In this document: piece after piece, positions 6,992-15,307 of the stretch
Layout of the letters: each line of letters opens with the position of its first letter
How positions within the stretch are numbered: the first letter of the stretch is position 1
Assembly (NCBI GenBank): GCA_945906835.1
Contig: CAMDRL010000012.1
Coordinates: forward strand, 1 to 15,395
Direction of reading: 5' to 3'
DNA: 15,395 bases
Origin: Rickettsia typhi
Lineage (GTDB): Bacteria > Pseudomonadota > Alphaproteobacteria > Rickettsiales > UBA1997
Program-made: the position numbers and the translations under genes
The notes under the pieces: generated by a model
Databases searched by the model: none
What the model was told of the DNA's origin: nothing
The model's input: the letters and a program-made list of their open reading frames with translations, nothing else

Positions 6992-7457
6992 TCCCCTCAC
7001 GATGATAAGGATGTCCCGCAATAATTGATTGGGCGCGATATAATTGCTCAGCTAAAATTGCCCTTACCATTAAATGTGGAAAAGTCATTTTTCCAAAAGA
7101 GATTTTTAAATTAGATTTTTTTAATACTTCTTCCGACAAACCATCTGAACCACCTATTGCAAAACTCAAATCAGAATCTCCCGCCACAGCAAAATCAGAA
7201 ATCATTTTTGCAAAAGCAACACTGCTAAACTGCTTTCCATCTTCATCCAATACAATTAATTTTGAAGAAGGCTTTAAAGATTTTAGAATTAAAGCTCCCT
7301 CACCTTCTTTAATTTTTGGTACAGAAAGATTTTGTGAATTTTTCAAATCTAATTCTTTAAGTTCAACTTTCCATTTTAACCTTTTAATGTAAGTCTCAAA
7401 AACATGCTTGTGCGGACTATTTTCAAATTTTCCAATTGAAATTATTGATATTTTCAT
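6987..7457 (-). CDS. rlmH: 23S rRNA pseudouridine(1915)-N3 methyltransferase RlmH
   Basis: 156 residues from the ATG at 7457, which gives the family-typical MKISIISIGK start and normal length. A longer frame up to 7505 adds 16 residues unlike the family. It is a SPOUT-class methyltransferase that uses SAM to methylate pseudouridine 1915 in helix 69 of 23S rRNA. Features seen: LIVLDEDGKQFSS at about 67-79, the SAM-binding knot loop FAIGGSDGLSEE at about 99-110, and the C-terminal EQLYRAQSIIAGHPYHR at about 137-153. AAGAGA a few bases upstream of the start may serve as a weak Shine-Dalgarno sequence. The gene diverges from coaD (72 bp between starts). Its stop codon lies in the outer part of a 169-bp palindrome, so the last few residues may have been shaped by that insertion. 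Confidence 0.93.
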   Translation of the reverse strand: MKISIISIGKFENSPHKHVFETYIKRLKWKVELKELDLKNSQNLSVPKIKEGEGALILKSLKPSSKLIVLDEDGKQFSSVAFAKMISDFAVAGDSDLSFAIGGSDGLSEEVLKKSNLKISFGKMTFPHLMVRAILAEQLYRAQSIIAGHPYHREGK

Positions 7458-7529
7458 GAAGTCTCTTGAATTTAAATTTATAGCAGGGATAAAGCCTTGT
7501 AACATATCCTCAACTTCTTAAAAAAGTCT

Positions 7530-8033
7530 ATGAAAAGAGTCGCAATTTATCCAGGAACTTTCGACCCAATCACATTTGGTCATATCGATATTATCAAAAG
7601 AGCTTCGCAATTATTTGATAATTTAATTATTGCCGTTGCTAAAGATAGTTCAAAAAATCCTTTATTTAACCTTGCTCAAAGAGTTGAGATGGTTGAAGAG
7701 GAAGTTAAAATTTTTAATAAAGAAAAGAAAAAAGTTATCGTTGAAGATTTCGAAGGCCTATTAATTAATTATGCTCGCAAAAAAGAATCTACCATAATTA
7801 TTCGTGGATTGCGCGCCGTATCTGATTTTGAATATGAATTTCAAATGTTTGGCATGAACGCAAAACTTGATCCAGAAATTCAGACAATCTTTTTACCAGC
7901 CTCTGAAAATACCCAATTCATAGCCTCTAAATTAGTTAAAGAAATTGCTAAGCTTGATGGTGAAATTACTAAATTTGTTCCAAAATCAGTTGCCGATCGA
8001 TTAGAAAGCAAATTGAAAACTTATAAATTCTAA
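7530..8033 (+). CDS. coaD: phosphopantetheine adenylyltransferase
   Basis: 167 residues. CoaD joins 4'-phosphopantetheine and ATP to give dephospho-CoA, the penultimate step of CoA synthesis. The nucleotidyltransferase signature is clear: YPGTFDPITFGH at 7-18 with H18 of the TxGH motif, K42 in SSKNPLF, and IRGLRAVSDFEYE at about 91-103 carrying the ATP-binding arginines R92 and R95. NTQFIASKLVKEIA at about 127-140 replaces the more common FISSSLVKE; the Ser-to-Ala and Ser-to-Lys changes there are unusual but do not hit known catalytic positions. Length is normal. No clear Shine-Dalgarno sequence precedes the ATG. Its stop overlaps the ELM1-like gene as TAATG, indicating coupling. Confidence 0.95.
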   Translation: MKRVAIYPGTFDPITFGHIDIIKRASQLFDNLIIAVAKDSSKNPLFNLAQRVEMVEEEVKIFNKEKKKVIVEDFEGLLINYARKKESTIIIRGLRAVSDFEYEFQMFGMNAKLDPEIQTIFLPASENTQFIASKLVKEIAKLDGEITKFVPKSVADRLESKLKTYKF

Positions 8034-9019
8034 TGACAGAAATTAAGAATGAAATTTGGATTTTAGCTGATAACCGCCCCGGAACATTCTTGCAAAGCGT
8101 TGGTCTGGCTGAAGAACTTGGTCTTGAATATAAAGTAATAAATCTGACTTACAGTATTTTCTCAGCATTACCAAATTTTTTATTGAGCAACTCTTTATTG
8201 CGCCTCTCCCCTCAATCGCAAAAATCTCTTCAAGATTTTAATTACTTACCAAAAATCATCATTTCTGCGGGCAGAAAATCAGCACCAATTGCACTTTATT
8301 TACAAAAAAAATCTGGAAATTCGACTAAAATTATTCAAATAATGAATCCTAATTTGAATTTTAAGAAGTTTGATTTTGTGATTTTACCAAAGCATGATGA
8401 TATTGATCCTACAGCATTTCCTAATCTTATTACAACAATTGGATCTTTAACAAAAACTAATGAAAAAACCATAGATTCTAAGAAAAAGAAGTTTTTTTCT
8501 GAATTTAAAAATATTAATCAAACTAAAATCGCTCTTTTGGTTGGCGGGTCTTCTAATAAAACTAAATTTGATAAAAACTCTGCAGAAAAATTAGCTAAAA
8601 TTGCCAGCACTGTTGCTAAAAATATGGATGCAACTTTATTGATTTTGAATAGCCGTAGAACAAGTGAAGAAATTACTATAGCTATAGAATCAAATCTTAA
8701 TTGTGATTTTAAATTTTTTGATTGGGAAAAGGTTAAAGATAATAATCCTTATTTGGCGATAGTTGGTTACAGTAACTTTTTTATTGTTACGGGAGATTCA
8801 GTTTCAATGATTTCTGAATGCGCATCTACTGGAAAGCCACTTTATATTTTTGACGAAAAAAATATTTCAACCAAAAAACATCGCAGATTTCATCAAAATT
8901 TATTTGATGATAATTATGCTAGAAAATTGGAAAGTGGCGTTAATATTTTGGAGAATTTTTCTAATAAAAAATTACAAGAGACTAAAAGAGTTGCTTTGTT
9001 GATTAAAGATCATATTTAA
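8033..9019 (+). CDS. ELM1/DUF1022 family protein
   Basis: 328 residues of the mitochondrial fission ELM1 (DUF1022) family, widespread in alphaproteobacteria and named after a plant homologue that recruits fission dynamins. The bacterial function is not settled; the fold resembles GT-B glycosyltransferases. Seen: IWILADNRPGTFLQSVGLAEELG at the N-terminus (about 8-30), IISAGRKSAPIALYLQK at about 75-91, IALLVGGSSNKTKF at about 166-179, LLILNSRRTSEE at about 204-215, and FIVTGDSVSMISECASTGKPLYIF at about 251-274. The latter looks like a sugar-nucleotide-binding C-terminal loop. No signal peptide or membrane segment. It overlaps coaD by one base (TAATG) and is followed by a palindromic repeat. A link to envelope glycan synthesis is inference from the fold. 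Confidence 0.85.
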   Translation: MTEIKNEIWILADNRPGTFLQSVGLAEELGLEYKVINLTYSIFSALPNFLLSNSLLRLSPQSQKSLQDFNYLPKIIISAGRKSAPIALYLQKKSGNSTKIIQIMNPNLNFKKFDFVILPKHDDIDPTAFPNLITTIGSLTKTNEKTIDSKKKKFFSEFKNINQTKIALLVGGSSNKTKFDKNSAEKLAKIASTVAKNMDATLLILNSRRTSEEITIAIESNLNCDFKFFDWEKVKDNNPYLAIVGYSNFFIVTGDSVSMISECASTGKPLYIFDEKNISTKKHRRFHQNLFDDNYARKLESGVNILENFSNKKLQETKRVALLIKDHI

Positions 9020-9030
9020 AAATTTTACTA

Positions 9031-9135
9031 ATTTAAATCACCCGCCTGACTGCTAAGCAGTCATCCACCCTCTTTTTCAAAGAGGGCTAAAAGCGGTAAG
9101 CACTATGCATATCATTTGAGACGGGTGATTTAAAT
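9031..9135. repeat. 105-bp nested palindromic repeat (family D)
   Basis: Outer arms ATTTAAATCACCCG (9031-9044) and its exact inverse (9122-9135) enclose two further hairpins. TGACTGCT/AGCAGTCA (9047-9054 and 9056-9063) is nearly loopless, and CCCTCTTT/AAAGAGGG (9068-9075 and 9079-9086) has a 3-nt loop. The whole can fold into a cruciform-like, three-stem structure. It starts 11 bp after the ELM1-like gene and could end that operon's transcript. Its layout is that of a small non-autonomous mobile repeat; no target duplication is obvious. Confidence 0.75.
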
Positions 9136-9250
9136 ATCACAAGATAATCATCATAATTTATTCAAATATACACTTGATTAATTCTTGATATTTTATACCA
9201 TAATCACCACTTACAATTTTTACTCAGCTTAAAGTTAATTATCATCAATC

Positions 9251-12200
9251 TTGATAGAAAATTTTCTAAAAAAACTTAATCAAAAACTTACCTTAAAAAC
9301 CTCGATTAAAAATATTGTCTGTAAGTTAGCCGCTTTATTCTTACTATTATCTCTCTCATCATGCACAGATCAAGGCTGTATTGAAGCTGATGATTTTGGT
9401 GAATATGAATATCAAACCCTTACTGTTAATGCTAACGCATCTGCGGAATCATGCGTTTATGACTACTCTTTAGATATAACCGATCCGGGACAAGGTTCTG
9501 GATTGAAATCTTACTTAACCACTGGTTCAGCAACGGTTACTAGGGTTATTAGTAACGCGGAAGTTACCACAAGCGGTACCGTAAATAAAGGATGTAACGG
9601 CTTCTCAGATATTGCTAACAAAACCTTATGCATTTCCAATGCCATACAAAAATGCCAAATTCAAAATAAATCTCACAGTTCCAGCGCAGAACCAAATTGG
9701 TTAGCAACCGCCGGAAGAGATACTTCTCAAAATTATGGCGTTACTATTAGACCTAAAACAGAAATTACCATTATAGCATCTGGTTCAGTGACTCTTGGAG
9801 ATCAAATTGAATATTCAAATGCTTATGTTTCTCCTCGAGATTATTTACCTACTTTTACAGATGAAACTTGGAGAAGTAAATTTTTTGATGTTAAAAATGG
9901 ACAATCTTTAAATATAAAATTTAGTGGTCAATGGCTTAATAGCAGCACAAATCAAATAGGCGGAGGCGCTTCTTCTTTGGGAAGTACTGGCGATGAAAAA
10001 ATATATAACGGAGCCAGAAGAGCTGTAGCATATGTGGTTCCAGCTCCAACTGGCTATAGCTTTGATACAACAAAATCCTCCGAAAAAGAAGGTACTAAAG
10101 CAGTTCCATTGCTTCCAGATCCAGAAGCTTGGCAATGTACTTATACAGCTCCTGATGGAGCATCCTGTGATAATAAAGATTACACTTCAATTGGCTATAA
10201 TTCCGCTTCCAATAGTTTAACAAAACAAGTTTTTCCAATTAACTCCACTACTGAATCTTTCACACTTGGACAATATGGAGGAATGATAAGATGGAATAAT
10301 GACGGAATTATTAAAAATTCTACCGATCCTTTTTCCAATCTAACAAGTCAACCTGGGGGAATTGCCCAAAATGGTATGTTGTTAGGCGATGCTGTGTCTG
10401 GTAAAGGAATTTTAAATAGCACCTCTTTTTCTTATAAAGTATCTTTTCAATCAGCTGATACCAATTGCAACATTTCAATAAGTGTTTCAGTTAAAGATAA
10501 CGTGGGAAATCTTTTAAACAGCTATGAAACAAGACCATATCCATTAAATATAACTCTTACCAGCGGTTGGAGTACTGATGATTTAGCCTTAGAGCCAAAT
10601 CAAAATCTTGTTGTCGGAGCAATTAATCAATATAACGCCTCTAATCAAAATTGCGGCAATAGCATAAAAGTTAAATTCATTAGATATAAAGACATTGAAA
10701 TTACCCAATCTGGCTTTGTGTCTTTTACAATGTTAAATGGTAATGGCTCATCTACCTGCAATCTTAAAGGCAGCATTATTAATCCTAAAGGTAGCCATAT
10801 AAATGCAACTACAGATTATAAAGCTGATTTTTATGAATATAATCCACTCTCTTCTGAACTCTCTTCTGGCAATCCTCTTAGTAATTTAGTGGTAAAATCA
10901 CAATCTTCAACATACAGCGAAAATAATTGGTCTGAAGAATTCTTTGTTAGAAAAGGACAAAAAATTCGCTTCTCTCCTGAAAGTTGGGATGGCACTTGGT
11001 ATAATGGAGCAACGCAAATGAATTGCGGAATTGGTATGGCAATGAGAATTAAACCACGCCCTGCTTTATTATGCAGAGGTTCGAGACAAAGTGTGGTAGA
11101 TAATCCAGATTGTAGTATCCCCGATTATAAAACTGGAACATTAAATGGATGTTTGGCAGATGAAGTAAGTTGTTCTTCTCCTGGCGGCTCAAATTATTGC
11201 CCAGCCTTATGTCAGAAAACCATTAATTGTAATAATGCCGCCACTAATAATCTTGAAGATCCTACTTCTTTTAGAAAAACTGGTTGTAGTCATGGTTCAA
11301 CAGTTGGAACATGCGAAACTCCAAATTCATCAGGATGCATTAATTGCAATAGAATGATGCTAAGCAACATACAAAAATCCACCAAAATATCCAAAATCCT
11401 AGATCAATGCTACGATTTAGAAGATTATGAAGGTAAAATATCCAACATTCCAATCAGCACTGGCTTTAACAGCGCCCAATTATCAAACAGATCTGTTGCA
11501 AAAGGCGCTAAAGAATTAGCCTCATTTAATGGATCATATGGCAACTTTAAATCATTCTCTGATACTGGCACAGCTGCTGCATCAAATTATGGTAATAATA
11601 AAATTTATCAACTATCAACACCATTAATATTTTCTAGAGAAGGAAGATTAAGATTTTTACTTTTAGACGGTGATAATTTCTTGAACATGAAGGCAAATTA
11701 TGACGACAATACTGGTCCAAGCGGAAGTTATTCTGGATTTAATGGCTTTATGATGAGCCTTTCTGGCATGCTTGAATTTAGAAATGGTGAAATGCTTTCA
11801 GCAAGATTATGTGATGGCGGTGGAGCTTGCATCAATAGCAACCCAACAGCACTAAATCCTTTACTTGTAGAATATGACACATCAGCAAACCCCGTTCCAA
11901 CAACTCCAAAAAGTAACAGCAATTATGGCTTCTTAAGCTCTGGAACTCTATCCAGAACAACATCATCTACATCAGATGATTGTCCAGATACAGGCGCAAC
12001 TTCTCCAGCCACTTTACCAGGCAATAGTTTTTATTGCCACAAATCGGGAGTAGCAGAAAAAAATCTAAGATTAACCTTTAAAATTATCGATCCTGAAACA
12101 ACAAATTGCGACATACCAAATCCAAATCCAACCCCAGCAACATCAGTTGGTAGGGGCATAAAATTAAATAATCCAGCTTATGACTCTGCCGCATCTGGCG

Positions 12201-15040
12201 CTCCAGGTGCAACTTGTAGTCATGGCGAAGTTCCATCAACCATCCGTACCGAAGACGATATAAAGGCTAATCGCACTTTATGCAAAAAACAATTCTACTG
12301 TGCCAATAAATACACCAATAATAGCGGTAAATATTATGTTACAATTAAATCAAAAAAACCAGAAGGCAGCAACATTTCTAACATCATCGGCAATGTTGTT
12401 ACTCCAGTTGTTGAGATTATGGATGGAGCTTCTGACGGCAGCACCCCAGGTCAGGCAGAAAGAATTTACAGGCTATTAATTGCCGATGGTAAATATCAGA
12501 CAATTCTGTCTATATGCTTAGTTGTGATGTTAACTTTCTACGGCGTAGGAACTTTAATGGGGGTTAATGAAATCACCCATACTGAACTTGTAAATCGTGT
12601 CATGAAAATTGGCTTAATTTACCTTTTCGTTAGCCCTAATGGCTGGTATTGGTTTAATGAATTTGTGGTGAATTTCTTTAAAAACGGCACTGATTATCTT
12701 GCCTTTATGATGGCATCATCTTTTGATAACTCTCCTGAAATTGCCAACGCCATTACAAATAATGATTATTACGATAAATCAATTCTCTTTAAAAGCGTTG
12801 ATAAAGTTTTCGGTCTGTTCTTTTCTGATGCAGTTCAAAAGAAAGTCTCAGCCTTACTTTTCGCCAGTATTTTTGGTTTCGTATATTTATGGATCATTTA
12901 TTTAAGCTTCATGCTTTATGTTTACGCGGTTTGTAACGCAGTTCTTCTTTACCTAACTTCCCAAGTGTTCATTTCAATTTTATTCATCTTGGGGCCTTTA
13001 TTCTTAATCTTCACGCTCTTTGGTCAAACTAAAGATATGTTTGATAACTGGCTGAAACAGCTAATAACATTCTCACTGCAGCAAATATTCCTACTTACCA
13101 CTTTAGCCTTCTTCAATATGATGATGTATGAAGTGCTAAAGATGTCTCTTGGTTATAAAGTGTGTTGGGATGTGGTTTGGACTATAAAAATATTGGTCAC
13201 AACTATTGATCTAATGTCTTTCTGGACCATACCTTCCGTCAGCTCTGGCGCAAACTCTCAAGCTGGAAGTGTAAGTGGTCAAGATGGCATACCTTCATTA
13301 TTCTCTATTTTATTCATTTGGGTAATAGCGTCTTTGATGGAAAAATTTATTGGCTTTATGACTGATTTAGCTGCTGGTATTGGTGGTGGCTTAAAAGCAA
13401 GTTCACTTGCATCTGGCTTTAAAGAAGTAGCTTCGGGAATGCAAGCCTTTGCTAATGAAAAATATAACGATATTTACAAAGGAACTATTGGTAAACAAAT
13501 TGATAGACTTGATCAGAAATTCTTTGATTCTGGAGCCACAGCTTCTGCAGAAAGAAAGAGAAGAAAAGAACAGCATTCAAAAGATGCCACTAATAAAGGT
13601 TTGCTAAAAGGTGCTGGAAATAAAGCGGTTGAAGACTTCAAGAAAAATAATGCATCTGAACTTGTTGGAAAAAGCCAAGAAGAACAAAGAACAAAGTTAG
13701 AAGAAGTTAAAAATAATGCCATGCTCACTAAAGGTGCAGAGTTAGGTTTAGATAAAGCTGCTGTGGATAAACTTAAATCAAGTAAAGGATCTACTTACGA
13801 AGGATCAAGCGCCGCTGGCCTTGCTTGTCATACCGCTGTACAATTAGGGAGAGGAGGAGGAACTCTTACAAAGTCTATTGGCGATGAAAAAGTTTCTACC
13901 ACATTCTCTGATGCAACAGCTAAAAGCGCTTTGAAAGAAAAAAGAATGGATGAGAAACAAAGAGAAAAATTTGTGACAGCTGTTGAAGATGGAAATATTA
14001 AAGTTGAGTCTGGAAGCGTTGGTCAAAAAATAAAATCTTTAGGCAGCTCTGTTAAAGGTGGGTATCAAAGCATCAAAAGCGCTATGGGAGCAGGAGATTA
14101 CAGAAAAGCAGAAAAAGAATTAGAAAAAGAATACGCAGATACCAAAGGCGAAAAAGGCATTCCGAAAATGACTTATGGCACAAGCTTTGCCAGAACTGAT
14201 GAAGAAAAGGAAATGATTGGAAATAGAATGAAAGAAAACCAAGCTGCAAAAGCTAATGAAAAAAATGATGCCATCAAAACCAATAATCCTTATGCAATTG
14301 CTGGTATACAACAAGCGGCTAATAGTGCTGATAAAGACAGAAGCTGGACTCAGCAACATATTACCGATAGAGATATTGATGGCAAAAAGGGTAAAGATCT
14401 AAATAAACAAGATTTAGTAAATGAGAATGAAATGAGAAATAAAAAAATAAAAAGAAATGATCTTGAGCAAAAAACTGGCATGAGTGGAAAAAGTACCATC
14501 AAATCTGGAAATACTTCAGAATATGATGAAGCATTAAAAGATAAGCTAGAATCAAATCAGGATCAAATAACTGAATTAAAAAAAGAGCAAACTATAGGAA
14601 GTGCGATTAAATCTGGCATCTCAGGAATAACATTTGGAAAAGCATTTAAAGCAGAGAAAGAGAATAGAAATTCCAGAGAAAGTACAATTAAAAAACTTAC
14701 TAAGGAATCAAAAGATCTTGGAAAATTGAAAGATATCAGAACTAACGAAATTGAAAAAGAAAATTCCAATCAATATGCAGATCGTGTAATATCTACATCT
14801 TCATCTGGAACACAAAATCCACCACCTAAGCCGCTTAAGCCAGATTCACAAAAACAAGTAGTGGACGCTGATTCTGATCCAGAAGAGCCTGGAGATAAAT
14901 CAACCGTAAGAAGACCTGATTTGGTAACTAGTTCTAACTCTTCTTCAAATCGCTTTACTCCAACATTACCAACAATTGCAGAAGAGTCAGAAGAAGAAGT
15001 GCAAAGCGCACCTCTCAAGCCAAAACATCCCTCCTCATAA
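9251..15040 (+). CDS. giant VirB6/TrbL-type type IV secretion system protein with lipoprotein-type signal
   Basis: 1929 residues from a TTG at 9251; no ATG fits, because the frame closes at 9236-9238 and the signal peptide follows at once. A basic start leads to a hydrophobic stretch and lipobox LSSC (35-38), predicting lipidation at C38. Residues about 39-1080 form a cysteine-, Asn- and Ser-rich ectodomain with a repeated motif (W207...FF212 and W560...FF565). The VirB6 core lies at about 1084-1370 with about six membrane segments: 1084-1104, 1117-1140, 1200-1222, 1224-1256 (perhaps two), 1271-1292 and 1350-1370. The family-like FILGPLFLIF is at 1245-1254 and W1267 is in the next loop. A hydrophilic Lys/Glu/Ser-rich tail of about 560 residues follows, probably cytoplasmic. 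VirB6 forms part of the inner-membrane channel; Agrobacterium VirB6 is only about 295 residues. Rickettsiales Rvh systems carry such enlarged paralogues, usually in tandem after virB3-virB4. Here one stands alone, with a possible IS downstream. Which paralogue it is cannot be said. Confidence 0.85.
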   Translation: MIENFLKKLNQKLTLKTSIKNIVCKLAALFLLLSLSSCTDQGCIEADDFGEYEYQTLTVNANASAESCVYDYSLDITDPGQGSGLKSYLTTGSATVTRVISNAEVTTSGTVNKGCNGFSDIANKTLCISNAIQKCQIQNKSHSSSAEPNWLATAGRDTSQNYGVTIRPKTEITIIASGSVTLGDQIEYSNAYVSPRDYLPTFTDETWRSKFFDVKNGQSLNIKFSGQWLNSSTNQIGGGASSLGSTGDEKIYNGARRAVAYVVPAPTGYSFDTTKSSEKEGTKAVPLLPDPEAWQCTYTAPDGASCDNKDYTSIGYNSASNSLTKQVFPINSTTESFTLGQYGGMIRWNNDGIIKNSTDPFSNLTSQPGGIAQNGMLLGDAVSGKGILNSTSFSYKVSFQSADTNCNISISVSVKDNVGNLLNSYETRPYPLNITLTSGWSTDDLALEPNQNLVVGAINQYNASNQNCGNSIKVKFIRYKDIEITQSGFVSFTMLNGNGSSTCNLKGSIINPKGSHINATTDYKADFYEYNPLSSELSSGNPLSNLVVKSQSSTYSENNWSEEFFVRKGQKIRFSPESWDGTWYNGATQMNCGIGMAMRIKPRPALLCRGSRQSVVDNPDCSIPDYKTGTLNGCLADEVSCSSPGGSNYCPALCQKTINCNNAATNNLEDPTSFRKTGCSHGSTVGTCETPNSSGCINCNRMMLSNIQKSTKISKILDQCYDLEDYEGKISNIPISTGFNSAQLSNRSVAKGAKELASFNGSYGNFKSFSDTGTAAASNYGNNKIYQLSTPLIFSREGRLRFLLLDGDNFLNMKANYDDNTGPSGSYSGFNGFMMSLSGMLEFRNGEMLSARLCDGGGACINSNPTALNPLLVEYDTSANPVPTTPKSNSNYGFLSSGTLSRTTSSTSDDCPDTGATSPATLPGNSFYCHKSGVAEKNLRLTFKIIDPETTNCDIPNPNPTPATSVGRGIKLNNPAYDSAASGAPGATCSHGEVPSTIRTEDDIKANRTLCKKQFYCANKYTNNSGKYYVTIKSKKPEGSNISNIIGNVVTPVVEIMDGASDGSTPGQAERIYRLLIADGKYQTILSICLVVMLTFYGVGTLMGVNEITHTELVNRVMKIGLIYLFVSPNGWYWFNEFVVNFFKNGTDYLAFMMASSFDNSPEIANAITNNDYYDKSILFKSVDKVFGLFFSDAVQKKVSALLFASIFGFVYLWIIYLSFMLYVYAVCNAVLLYLTSQVFISILFILGPLFLIFTLFGQTKDMFDNWLKQLITFSLQQIFLLTTLAFFNMMMYEVLKMSLGYKVCWDVVWTIKILVTTIDLMSFWTIPSVSSGANSQAGSVSGQDGIPSLFSILFIWVIASLMEKFIGFMTDLAAGIGGGLKASSLASGFKEVASGMQAFANEKYNDIYKGTIGKQIDRLDQKFFDSGATASAERKRRKEQHSKDATNKGLLKGAGNKAVEDFKKNNASELVGKSQEEQRTKLEEVKNNAMLTKGAELGLDKAAVDKLKSSKGSTYEGSSAAGLACHTAVQLGRGGGTLTKSIGDEKVSTTFSDATAKSALKEKRMDEKQREKFVTAVEDGNIKVESGSVGQKIKSLGSSVKGGYQSIKSAMGAGDYRKAEKELEKEYADTKGEKGIPKMTYGTSFARTDEEKEMIGNRMKENQAAKANEKNDAIKTNNPYAIAGIQQAANSADKDRSWTQQHITDRDIDGKKGKDLNKQDLVNENEMRNKKIKRNDLEQKTGMSGKSTIKSGNTSEYDEALKDKLESNQDQITELKKEQTIGSAIKSGISGITFGKAFKAEKENRNSRESTIKKLTKESKDLGKLKDIRTNEIEKENSNQYADRVISTSSSGTQNPPPKPLKPDSQKQVVDADSDPEEPGDKSTVRRPDLVTSSNSSSNRFTPTLPTIAEESEEEVQSAPLKPKHPSS

Positions 15041-15050
15041 GAGTAAATCC

Positions 15051-15078
15051 TTGATAAATTTTGTTAAAAATTTATCGA
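15051..15078 (+). terminator. terminator-like hairpin after the VirB6-like gene
   Basis: GATAAATTTT (15053-15062) pairs perfectly with AAAATTTATC (15067-15076) around a 4-nt loop, with one or two extra weak pairs outside. It starts about 11 nt after the stop codon. The stem is AT-rich and the following bases are only partly T-rich (GAAAGCTTTT), so it may be a weak intrinsic terminator. Confidence 0.4.
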
Positions 15079-15307
15079 AAGCTTTTAAACACCACCATGC
15101 TAATTCGCATGAAATTAACTCATAACGCCAATTTAGGATAACTCCAACTTTTGCTTGCAATAAAAAAGCTTTAGACGCTTGATTTGACTGATTCAACCCT
15201 ATGAATTCAATAATCTAATACCAATTATCAAATTTAAATATACCAAATAAACTATCTATTGATATTTAACTCCAATCATCTCTAATCATAATTTTTTGGA
15301 GAAAATT
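15079..15307. other. AT-rich gene-free spacer, probably holding the left end of an insertion sequence
   Basis: About 230 bp of AT-rich sequence with no convincing ORF or RNA gene. Since an IS630-type transposase starts at 15308, the left terminal repeat of that element should lie here, perhaps near 15216-15245 where an ATACCAATTATC-type stretch stands out. The right end is outside the window, so the terminal repeats and the TA target duplication cannot be checked. A Shine-Dalgarno sequence, GGAGA (15298-15302), sits 5 nt before the transposase start. Confidence 0.35.

Noticed and set aside
6808..7005. 65-codon plus-strand ORF over the palindrome
   Set aside because: It lies almost wholly in the inverted repeat, its product is the translation of both arms, and it runs into rlmH on the other strand. 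No family signal; treated as a by-product of the repeat.
7458..7505. 16-residue N-terminal extension of RlmH
   Set aside because: RlmH proteins begin with the MKI-type strand encoded from 7457; the extension has no similarity to the family and would use up most of the divergent promoter region.
9174..9204. Possible promoter for the virB6 gene: TTGATT (9174-9179) and CATAAT (9199-9204)
   Set aside because: The spacer is 19 bp and the region is so AT-rich that such matches are expected by chance.
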